Assembly (NCBI GenBank): GCA_024681175.1
Contig: JAILBI010000205.1
Location: 1 to 5,084 of the forward strand
DNA length: 5,084 bases
Direction of reading: 5' to 3'
Origin: Acholeplasmatales bacterium
Lineage (GTDB): Bacteria > Bacillota_I > Bacilli_A > Acholeplasmatales > Anaeroplasmataceae
Shown: in pieces, positions 1 to 5,084 of the stretch
How positions within the stretch are numbered: position 1 is the stretch's first letter
Layout: every line of letters begins with the position of its first letter
Position numbers and translations under genes: made by a program
The notes under the pieces: model-generated
Databases searched by the model: none
Told to the model about the DNA's origin: nothing
The model's input: the letters and a program-made list of their open reading frames with translations, nothing else

Positions 1-89
1 CCATAGATGAATTTGAAGGCTCAGTAATATTAGTATCTCATGAAGATAATTTTTATGAAGGCTTAGTTGATGTTATATTGAACTTTTAA
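1..89 (+). pseudogene. Second, opposite-facing copy of the ABC-F 3' end (fragment)
   Basis: Read on the plus strand in the frame of codons starting at base 3, this stretch encodes 28 residues from IDEFEG to VILNF, followed by TAA at 87-89. They are identical to the last 28 residues of the ABC-F protein on the minus strand and include the H-loop histidine (VSHED). No start is present and the fragment runs off the left edge. It could be the tail of a second, convergent gene copy, a short inverted duplication with no function, or an assembly artefact. Nothing in the window shows that it is expressed, so I list it as a fragment. Confidence 0.45.
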
Positions 90-206
90 TTTTAAATATT
101 TTATTTTTATATTATAATTAAAAGTTCAATATAACATCAACTAAGCCTTCATAAAAATTATCTTCATGAGATACTAATATTACTGAGCCTTCAAATTCAT
201 CTATGG
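1..206. repeat. Perfect 91-bp inverted repeat with 24-base spacer
   Basis: Bases 1-91 are the exact reverse complement of 116-206, with no mismatch that I can find. The spacer 92-115 is almost pure A/T. The right arm is the 3' end of the ABC-F gene, including its stop codon and two further bases; the left arm is the same DNA pointing the other way. The left arm begins at the first base of the window, so the repeat may continue outside it. The arm is coding DNA with no terminator or transposon-end character. It therefore looks like a copying or assembly event rather than an evolved regulatory palindrome. The repeat itself is certain; its biological reality is not. Confidence 0.95.
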
Positions 207-1653
207 CATGCCAAAGCTCAGATTTAGATAAAATATCTAAATGATTTGTAGGCTCATCAAATATTAATACATTACTCTTTTTCATCATCATTAATGCTAA
301 ACGAACCTTAGTTTGCTCACCACCTGATAATTCATTCATCTTCTTTGTTACAAGCTCACCTTTAATATTTACTTTCGCAAGCAAAGCTCTTATTTCATTA
401 TCATTAGCCATAGGATAATAATATCTTATATAAGATATAGGTGTTTCTAAATTATCAAATAAAACCTCTTGTGAAAAATAATTAGTAATTACAGATACAC
501 CCCATTTATAATCACCTTTAATAGGTTTTATTATATTCATAATCGTTTTTAATATTGTAGATTTACCAACACCATTTTGACCTAGGATGGCAATTTTTTG
601 ATTTTTTAAAATATTAAAATTTAAATCCTCTAATATTATATTATCATTATATCCTACAGATAAATTTTCTATTTTTAACACTTCTTCGCCAAGAGTATTA
701 GAAAAAGGAAATTTAATCTTCATCGGAACATGATCTATAGGCTTTTCTAATACATCTAATCTTTCAAGCATCTTTCTTCTTGATTGGGCTCTTTTAGTTG
801 TAGTTGCCCTAACTAAATTCTTTTTAATAAATTCTTGTTCCTTTTTAATATAATTTTGTTGAGATAAATAATCCTTTTTATATTGTTCTTCTCTGATATC
901 CTTTTCTTTTAAATAATGATTATAATCCATATTATATCTTGTCATATTCTTATTAGATAAATCATATATTACTTCTGCAATATCTTTGATGAAATTTTTA
1001 TCATGAGAAATACATACAAAGGCTTTTTTAAATGTTTTTAAAAAATCCTTTAGCCATGATACTTGATTTTCATCTAAGAAATTTGTAGGTTCATCTAAAA
1101 GTAAAACATCAGGCTCATCTAATAATAATTTAGCAAGATATACCTTTTCCCTTTGACCACCAGATAAATTTGATAATGTTTTTTCTAATGAATAATTATC
1201 TATACCAAGACCATTAACCATATTCATAACTCTTGAATCTGTTTCATAGAAATGTAATCTTTCTAATTCCTCTTGAATTGAATTTGCATATGATAAATAT
1301 TTATCATATTCATATTCAGGACAAGATTCAAGCTTCATATAATATTCATTCATCTTTTCTTCTTTATCATATAATTCCTTAAATGATGAATGTAGATAAT
1401 CCTTAACAATAATATCATCATGGATTTTTAAATGCTGATCTAGATAGGAATATTTAATATTATTCATCCATTTAATATCACCCTTATCTGGAATGATATT
1501 TTTTGAAATAATATTCATAAATGTAGATTTACCTGCACCATTATCTCCAACAATTACAATGTGGTCTTTTTGATAAATATGAAATTCTATTTCGTTATAT
1601 AATTCTTCATCACGATATTTAAATTTTAAGCCTGTAACATCTAAAAGACCCAT
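118..1653 (-). CDS. ABC-F family ATPase, YfmM-like ribosome-associated translation factor
   Basis: Complete 511-residue protein with two ATP-binding cassettes and no membrane segment, as in ABC-F proteins that bind the ribosomal E site and act on stalled or slow translation. Cassette 1 has Walker A GDNGAGKST (36-44), Q-loop Q73, signature LSGGQ (163-167), Walker B LLLDEPT with catalytic E188, and H217. Cassette 2 has Walker A GQNGVGKST (358-366), Q395, LSGGE (442-446), IFDEPT with E467, and H496. A charged helical linker (about 240-315, rich in K/R/E) corresponds to the P-site tRNA interaction motif. Overall pattern and length recall Bacillus subtilis YfmM (about 518 aa) from memory. The linker is of ordinary size and there is no C-terminal extension, so nothing marks it as an antibiotic-resistance ABC-F. 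The start is supported by AAGGAG (1664-1659), 5 bases upstream. The gene lies 40 bases after thrS and probably shares its transcript. Its last 28 codons are duplicated in inverted orientation at 1-89. Confidence 0.93.
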   Translation of the reverse strand: MGLLDVTGLKFKYRDEELYNEIEFHIYQKDHIVIVGDNGAGKSTFMNIISKNIIPDKGDIKWMNNIKYSYLDQHLKIHDDIIVKDYLHSSFKELYDKEEKMNEYYMKLESCPEYEYDKYLSYANSIQEELERLHFYETDSRVMNMVNGLGIDNYSLEKTLSNLSGGQREKVYLAKLLLDEPDVLLLDEPTNFLDENQVSWLKDFLKTFKKAFVCISHDKNFIKDIAEVIYDLSNKNMTRYNMDYNHYLKEKDIREEQYKKDYLSQQNYIKKEQEFIKKNLVRATTTKRAQSRRKMLERLDVLEKPIDHVPMKIKFPFSNTLGEEVLKIENLSVGYNDNIILEDLNFNILKNQKIAILGQNGVGKSTILKTIMNIIKPIKGDYKWGVSVITNYFSQEVLFDNLETPISYIRYYYPMANDNEIRALLAKVNIKGELVTKKMNELSGGEQTKVRLALMMMKKSNVLIFDEPTNHLDILSKSELWHAIDEFEGSVILVSHEDNFYEGLVDVILNF

Positions 1654-1666
1654 TTTAACTCCTTAA

Positions 1667-1690
1667 AATAGGGCCATTAAAGGCCCTATT
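1667..1690 (-). terminator. Intercistronic hairpin between thrS and the ABC-F gene
   Basis: Read leftward, a 9-bp perfect stem (AATAGGGCC paired with GGCCCTATT) encloses a 6-base loop. It lies in the 40-base gap between the thrS stop (1696-1694) and the ABC-F start (1653). Only a short run of T (TATTTT, then AAGGAG) follows, so it would be a weak intrinsic terminator at best. The ABC-F ribosome-binding site starts two bases beyond the stem. It may cause partial termination, stabilise a processed end, or tune translation of the ABC-F gene. No promoter is visible in the gap, so some readthrough is needed unless a promoter lies inside thrS. Confidence 0.6.
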
Positions 1691-1693
1691 ATC

Positions 1694-3613
1694 TTATTTT
1701 AATTCATTTTTAAGCTGATTCATAAATGAAATAAATTCATCTATTGTAACAGTAGTTTGTTTTTGTTCACCATATTTACGATATGTAACAGTGTTATTTT
1801 GTACCTCATTATCACCAATTACAAGCTGGAATGGTATTTTCTTAGTTTGAGCTTCTCTAATCTTATAGCCAAGCTTTTCATCACGATAATCAAATGAATA
1901 TCTTATGCCTGCTTTTCTTAACGCAAAGCCTAGATTGTCACAATATTCTTTATGATGTTCTAAGCTTACAGGAATAATTTTAGCTTGTACTGGAGCTAAC
2001 CAAGTTGGTAATACACCCTTTGTTTCTTCAAGTAGGAAGGCAACAAATCTATCCATTGAGCCAAGGATTGCTCTATGGATTACTACAGGACGGCTCTTAC
2101 CACCATTTTCATCAATATATGTAAGCTCAAAGCGTTGTGGTAATTGATAATCAAGCTGAATAGTTGATAATGTAACATCATGACCTATTGCAGATAAAAC
2201 CTGTACATCAAGCTTAGGTCCATAGAATGCAGCTTCACCCTTTGCTTCATAATAATCAACACCAAGCTCATTTAATACTTCTCTTAATTCATTTTCACTC
2301 TTTTCCCATAATTGATCATTACCGAAATATTTTTCTTTATTTTCAGGATCACGAAGTGATAAACGGAATTTATAATTTTTAAAGCCGAAATCCTTATAAA
2401 CATCTAAAATTAATTTAGTTACAGCTTTAAATTCTTGTTTAATTTGAGATTCCATACAGAAAATATGAGAATCATTTTGAGCAAATGCTCTTGTTCTTTC
2501 AATACCTGTTAAGGCACCAGATGCTTCATATCTAAAATCATCTGCGATTTCAGCAATTCTTACAGGAAGATCACGATAAGAATGTAATTTAGATCTATAC
2601 ATAACCATATGATGAGGACAGTTCATAGGACGAAGTACATATGCTTCCTCATCAAGCTCCATCTTAGGGAACATATCATCCTTATAATGTGCCCAGTGAC
2701 CTGATGTTTTATATAATTCAACATTACCTAATACTGGAGTTTTAACATGGAAATAGCCAAGCTCATATTCCTTATCCATAATATAATCAGCTAATAATCT
2801 TCTTACAATGAAGCCATTTGGAAGCCACATAGGTAAGCCACGACCAACTAGCTCATCAAACATGAATATTTCAAGATCCTTACCAATCTTACGATGGTCT
2901 CTTTCTTTTCTATCCTCTAATACCTTTAAATGAGCATCTAATTCTTCAGCTGTATGCCAACAAGTACCATATACTCTTGTTAAAACATCATTATTAGAAT
3001 TTCCTCTCCAATATGCACCTGCAACAGATAATAATTTGAAATTCTTTAAAATACCAGTTGAAATAACATGTGGTCCTCTACAAACATCCTTATATTCCCC
3101 TTGTTCATAAATACCAACCATTTCATCTTCAACTGCATCAATTAATTCACATTTATACTTATCATTTTTAAATAATTCTTTTGCATCAGCCTTAGATAAA
3201 TAATAATGCTTAATAGGAAGATTTTCTTTTGAAATTCTTCTCATTTCATCTTCAATCTTCTTTAAATCATCATTAGTAATTGCTTCAGGTATTGCAAAAT
3301 CATAATAGAATCCTTCTTCAATCGCAGGACCAACACCACATCTTGTACCAGGATATAATCTTTGCATAGCTTGTGCAACTAAGTGAGCGCATGAATGGTT
3401 AATAACCTCAAATGCTTCCTTTGTGCCTGGTAAAATTGCTTCAAGTGTAATATCAGATGTAATTTCATCCTTTAAATCAACAAGCTTACCATTTACTTTC
3501 GCAACGATTGCTTGTTTAGCTAAAGATGGTGAAATTTCTTTTAAAACCTGAATAATAAGTGTTTTTTCTTCTACTTCCTTAATAGATCCATCAATTAATG
3601 TTACTTTATACAT
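1694..3613 (-). CDS. thrS: Threonyl-tRNA synthetase (EC 6.1.1.3)
   Basis: Complete 639-residue class II aminoacyl-tRNA synthetase that activates threonine and charges tRNA-Thr in the cytoplasm. Domains in order: TGS (about 1-63), the N2 editing domain (about 64-240), the class II catalytic core (about 245-535) and the anticodon-binding domain (about 540-639). The editing site that removes mischarged serine is intact: H73 and H77 (HSCAH), C178 and H182 (CRGPH). The catalytic zinc ligands are present: C332 (MNCPHH), H383 (DSHIF) and H513 (VIHRAILGS). Motif 2 arginine is R361 (DDFRYE) and motif 3 arginine is R522 (GSMDRF; the family more often has GSIERF). Length matches bacterial ThrRS. The start is fixed by AGGAGG (3624-3619), 5 bases upstream, and by the typical TGS opening MYKVTLIDGS. 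A threonine T-box leader controls the gene. Confidence 0.99.
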   Translation of the reverse strand: MYKVTLIDGSIKEVEEKTLIIQVLKEISPSLAKQAIVAKVNGKLVDLKDEITSDITLEAILPGTKEAFEVINHSCAHLVAQAMQRLYPGTRCGVGPAIEEGFYYDFAIPEAITNDDLKKIEDEMRRISKENLPIKHYYLSKADAKELFKNDKYKCELIDAVEDEMVGIYEQGEYKDVCRGPHVISTGILKNFKLLSVAGAYWRGNSNNDVLTRVYGTCWHTAEELDAHLKVLEDRKERDHRKIGKDLEIFMFDELVGRGLPMWLPNGFIVRRLLADYIMDKEYELGYFHVKTPVLGNVELYKTSGHWAHYKDDMFPKMELDEEAYVLRPMNCPHHMVMYRSKLHSYRDLPVRIAEIADDFRYEASGALTGIERTRAFAQNDSHIFCMESQIKQEFKAVTKLILDVYKDFGFKNYKFRLSLRDPENKEKYFGNDQLWEKSENELREVLNELGVDYYEAKGEAAFYGPKLDVQVLSAIGHDVTLSTIQLDYQLPQRFELTYIDENGGKSRPVVIHRAILGSMDRFVAFLLEETKGVLPTWLAPVQAKIIPVSLEHHKEYCDNLGFALRKAGIRYSFDYRDEKLGYKIREAQTKKIPFQLVIGDNEVQNNTVTYRKYGEQKQTTVTIDEFISFMNQLKNELK

Positions 3614-3630
3614 ACATTCCTCCTAAATAA

Positions 3631-3660
3631 AATAAAAAGCCCTTAGAATAACCTAAGGGC
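3631..3660 (-). terminator. T-box-controlled intrinsic terminator in front of thrS
   Basis: Read leftward, GCCCTTAG (3660-3653) pairs perfectly with CTAAGGGC (3646-3639) around a 6-base loop, followed by TTTTTATTTT. This is a classic factor-independent terminator. It ends just before the thrS ribosome-binding site and should form when tRNA-Thr is charged. The antiterminator described at 3653-3685 captures its 5' arm. Confidence 0.93.
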
Positions 3661-3685
3661 GAATTAATCCGTGGTACCACCTTAA
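3653..3685 (-). promoter_or_regulatory. T-box antiterminator
   Basis: Helix A1 can form between TTAAGG (3685-3680) and CCTTAG (3658-3653), giving five Watson-Crick pairs and one U-G wobble. The bulge TGGTACC (3679-3673) holds the UGGN sequence that pairs with the free acceptor end of the tRNA. N is U here, implying an A discriminator base in tRNA-Thr. A short helix A2 forms from CGGA and TTCG around TTAA (3671-3660). The right side of A1 uses the 5' arm of the terminator, so the two structures exclude each other, as expected for a transcription-controlling T-box. Confidence 0.85.
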
Positions 3686-3814
3686 TTCTGTATTATATAC
3701 AGCACTCAAATACTTTAACGCAGTAATACGTGAATTCATTTCCTAATTCAATCTCCAAGGTAGTAACAATTTATTATTGTCAAGCTTTACACCAGCCAGC
3801 TTGTCTCTATAATC

Positions 3815-3855
3815 AAAAAATAAATCATCTTGTCCTTATCAACGACAAGATGATT
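3815..3855 (-). terminator. Intrinsic terminator of the HAAS/membrane-protein operon
   Basis: Read leftward, AATCATCTTGTC (3855-3844) pairs perfectly over 12 bp with GACAAGATGATT (3834-3823) around a 9-base loop, then TATTTTTTG follows. It lies 28 bases past the stop codon of the 108-residue gene. Its right arm contains GACAAG, which also belongs to the T-box Stem I opening. A transcript that starts at the thrS promoter would lack most of the left arm and so could not form this hairpin. Confidence 0.8.
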
Positions 3856-3881
3856 ATATAATTTTATTATATAAAATTCAA
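3853..3881 (-). promoter_or_regulatory. Sigma-A-type promoter for thrS
   Basis: Read leftward, TTGAAT (3881-3876) lies 17 bases before TATAAT (3858-3853), which is the consensus -10 hexamer at ideal spacing. The expected start is near 3847-3844, just before the first conserved bases of the T-box leader. The -35 box begins three bases after the stop codon of the 108-residue membrane protein gene, and the -10 box runs into the first bases of that gene's terminator hairpin. The region is AT-rich, which raises the chance of false promoters, but position and spacing fit well. Confidence 0.75.
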
Positions 3882-3883
3882 TA

Positions 3884-4210
3884 TTAATTTCTTTCTTCTA
3901 TTACTTCTATTCTATTTTTATTTCTACTAATATATGGAGAAACCAATGTTAAATATACAGGAATAGTTAAAAAGATAATCCATAATGGGTGCCAAATAGA
4001 AAATATTATACCTAAAGGAATATATATACTTATCAAAAATAAAATATAAATAATACTTCTAAATCTTGAATATACTAAAATAGGCATAATAAATATTAAG
4101 CTAAATATAATCCATGTAGGATGCCATATATTTAATGTAAAACCAATTGTTAAATAAATGATTAAGCAAATCATTGGAGTTGCTTCTAATAATCTAAATC
4201 TAAAGTTCAT
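3884..4210 (-). CDS. Small membrane protein with duplicated WHP segment
   Basis: Complete 108-residue protein of unknown function, mostly hydrophobic, with about four membrane segments (near 11-26, 32-48, 53-71 and 77-91). It contains an internal duplication: NIWHPTWIIF (27-36) and SIWHPLWIIF (71-80), each ahead of a hydrophobic run with a conserved proline. The N-terminus (NFRFRLLEA) and the tail after 94 (SRNKNRIEVIEERN) are polar or charged. Two basic residues around 49-51 (RFR) fall between the halves. The start overlaps the stop of the upstream gene (ATGA, 4210-4207), and GGGAGG (4224-4219) 8 bases upstream supports it. Short membrane proteins with WHP-like motifs occur beside PadR and HAAS/DUF4097 genes in Bacillota as far as I recall. 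A role as membrane partner of the upstream protein is inferred from context alone. Confidence 0.85.
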   Translation of the reverse strand: MNFRFRLLEATPMICLIIYLTIGFTLNIWHPTWIIFSLIFIMPILVYSRFRSIIYILFLISIYIPLGIIFSIWHPLWIIFLTIPVYLTLVSPYISRNKNRIEVIEERN

Positions 4211-5034
4211 TTAAACATCCTCCCTATATTCTTTCTTAAATTAGAAAAATCTTTACCATTTACATGTATATCACCTGTAATAGATTTTGTATTTATTTCT
4301 CCTTCAGCATCTTTTAAATTAACATCACCAGATAAAGTATCTATTTTAATATATTTACCTTTTGCATAATCTATATCAATATCACCTGAAGCATTTGTAA
4401 TATGTAATTCACCAGCACATTCTACCTTTTTAATTTCAATATCTGATTTAACACAATGAATTGATAAATCACCATTTGAAATTAAATTAGATATTTCAAG
4501 ATCGCCAGATGTTGTAATTAATGATATTTTATCAGCATTTAAATCAATTGTTTTAAAATCTGATGATCCTAAATTAAATTCACATGTTTTAAAATATTTA
4601 TTTTTAGGAATTTCAATTGTAATTGTTCCATGAATCTTATTTAATGTTAAAACCATACTTTTAATATAATCAATGACTATACCTTTAGATTTAGAATTTT
4701 TAACATCATAATAAGAGCTTTTAGTATTTTCAAAATATAGGTGACAAGAATCATCATTTGATTCTTTTATTATTACATCATCTCTTACAGTTTTAATATA
4801 TAATATAGGCTTTTCTATATTATTATCATCATCTTCCTTTATTGTTTCTTTTTCTTCTTTATATTTATCTACAATATCATCAATATCACCAAGCATTTCA
4901 ATTATTTCATCATCAGATAATCCTGCCTCTAGACCAAAATTATATCTTGCTTCATATTTATCTATTATTTCATCAATATTAGATATATTTTCTTTTTCTA
5001 ATTCTTTTTTTAAATCTTCTAAGTATTTATTCAT
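4207..5034 (-). CDS. HAAS (DUF1700-like) domain protein with DUF4097-type beta repeats
   Basis: Complete 275-residue protein. Residues 1-60 match the HAAS/DUF1700 pattern: an amphipathic helix (YLEDLKKELEKE), an acidic helix with DKYEARYNFGLEAGLS, then DDEIIEMLGDIDDIVDKYK. HAAS domains are known as helical partners of PadR-type regulators. After an acidic linker (61-74) comes a beta-rich C-terminal half with repeated turns of the DUF4097 type: TTSGDLEIS (174-182), SNGDLSI (186-192), NASGDIDID (214-222), TLSGDVNLK (233-241) and SITGDIHV (251-258). These are spaced by roughly 10 to 20 residues, as in a beta-solenoid. I see no signal peptide or membrane segment, so it is probably cytoplasmic and may reach the membrane through the 108-residue partner encoded next. 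The start is supported by AGGTGA (5046-5041) and a 4-base overlap with the preceding gene. It ends in TGA. The ligand or signal is unknown. Confidence 0.85.
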   Translation of the reverse strand: MNKYLEDLKKELEKENISNIDEIIDKYEARYNFGLEAGLSDDEIIEMLGDIDDIVDKYKEEKETIKEDDDNNIEKPILYIKTVRDDVIIKESNDDSCHLYFENTKSSYYDVKNSKSKGIVIDYIKSMVLTLNKIHGTITIEIPKNKYFKTCEFNLGSSDFKTIDLNADKISLITTSGDLEISNLISNGDLSIHCVKSDIEIKKVECAGELHITNASGDIDIDYAKGKYIKIDTLSGDVNLKDAEGEINTKSITGDIHVNGKDFSNLRKNIGRMFK

Positions 5035-5084
5035 TTTAAATCACCTAATATCCTTTCTGCATCCTCAAAGCTTATTTCTTTATT
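5031..5084 (-). CDS. C-terminal end of an upstream gene, probably a PadR-type regulator (partial)
   Basis: An open frame entering from the right edge encodes the last 17 residues, NKEISFEDAERILGDLK, and stops at TGA (5033-5031). The stop overlaps the ATG of the HAAS-domain gene (ATGA, 5034-5031), the same coupling as at the next junction, which argues that the frame is real. The visible tail is a short charged helix with no diagnostic motif. The PadR assignment rests only on the common pairing of PadR regulators with HAAS-domain genes and needs the upstream sequence to confirm. Confidence 0.55.
   Translation of the reverse strand, partial: NKEISFEDAERILGDLK

Larger units (their letters stand above)
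3631..3846 (-). promoter_or_regulatory. T-box riboswitch leader of thrS (tRNA-Thr sensing)
   Basis: This leader binds tRNA-Thr and lets transcription continue into thrS when the tRNA is uncharged. Read leftward, it has the usual T-box order. A Stem I opening GATAAGGACAAG (3840-3829) comes first. The distal part follows, with AGAGAC, then CAAGC (3803-3799) paired with GCTTG (3785-3781) around a loop containing GGTG. The specifier region is ACTACC (3764-3759), followed by TTGGAG. A small hairpin TGAATT/AATTCA (3750-3731) and Stem III, CTGTAT-ATA-ATACAG (3702-3688), come next. The T-box core GGTGGTACCACGG (3681-3669) is followed by the terminator. Both possible specifier triplets, ACT and ACC, are threonine codons, which agrees with the downstream gene. 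The 5' end is inferred from the promoter at 3881-3853. Confidence 0.95.

Noticed and set aside
1..89. Left-arm open frame taken as a separate functional gene
   Set aside because: Only 28 codons are visible, identical to the other arm and without a start. An inverted copy or artefact explains it better.
92..115. The AT-rich spacer and flanking palindrome as a bidirectional terminator
   Set aside because: The stem is coding sequence, is far longer than a terminator, and has no GC-rich core followed by a clean T run.
118..1653. ABC-F gene as an antibiotic-resistance determinant
   Set aside because: The inter-cassette linker is of ordinary size without an extended resistance loop, and the pattern fits YfmM-like chromosomal factors. 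The sequence does not support a resistance call.
3615..3617. Alternative ATG four bases upstream of the thrS start
   Set aside because: It is out of frame with thrS and too close to the AGGAGG site; the annotated ATG gives a proper TGS domain start.
3661..3687. GAATTAA/TTAATTC pairing around the T-box as the antiterminator
   Set aside because: It would not compete with the terminator. The TTAAGG/CCTTAG helix leaves the canonical bulge and is mutually exclusive with the terminator, so it is the better model.
4207..4210. Mycoplasma-type code with TGA read as tryptophan
   Set aside because: TGA occurs as the stop at two ATGA gene overlaps, and the intact frames encode tryptophan with TGG.
1..5084. 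CRISPR arrays, tRNA or rRNA genes, insertion sequences, phage genes
   Set aside because: No spaced direct repeats, tRNA cloverleaf, rRNA segment, transposase or phage motif was seen on either strand. The only large repeat is the inverted one at the left end.

Overview
The window is AT-rich (by eye about 30% GC) and every gene is read leftward, on the minus strand. A T-box leader in front of thrS, purine-rich ribosome-binding sites, a PadR/HAAS-type signalling cassette and a YfmM-like ABC-F protein point to a low-GC Bacillota (Bacilli, Erysipelotrichia or Clostridia-like, perhaps an uncultured gut lineage). TGA is a stop here and tryptophan is encoded by TGG, so this is the standard bacterial code and not the Mycoplasma/Spiroplasma code. 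The species cannot be named from the sequence.

From right to left (the direction of transcription): (1) 5084-3884 holds a tightly coupled cassette. It comprises the last 17 codons of an unidentified gene (by context probably a PadR-type regulator), a soluble protein with an N-terminal HAAS/DUF1700-like helical domain and a C-terminal DUF4097-type beta-repeat domain, and a 108-residue membrane protein with a duplicated WHP-containing segment. Both junctions are 4-base ATGA overlaps. (2) 3881-3631 holds a compact regulatory region: a sigma-A-type promoter, a strong 12-bp terminator hairpin for the cassette that physically overlaps the start of the next leader, and a threonine T-box riboswitch with specifier, Stem III, antiterminator and terminator. 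(3) 3613-1694 is thrS, a complete threonyl-tRNA synthetase with intact catalytic, zinc and editing residues. (4) A 40-base gap with a 9-bp hairpin leads to a complete ABC-F translation factor (1653-118), which has no evident promoter of its own and so probably depends on the thrS transcript.

(5) The left end (1-206) is a perfect 91-bp inverted repeat: the last 28 codons of the ABC-F gene reappear on the opposite strand after a 24-base AT-rich spacer. Because one arm starts at base 1 of the window, its full extent is unknown. A contig-end or amplification artefact is the simplest explanation; a real inverted duplication is the alternative.

Functionally, thrS and the ABC-F gene make a translation-related unit probably controlled by uncharged tRNA-Thr, while the right-hand cassette looks like an envelope- or stress-sensing module. 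I see no wholly new system. The points most worth a second look are the inverted repeat, the shared terminator/promoter/leader DNA at 3815-3881, and the placement of an ABC-F factor under threonine T-box control.
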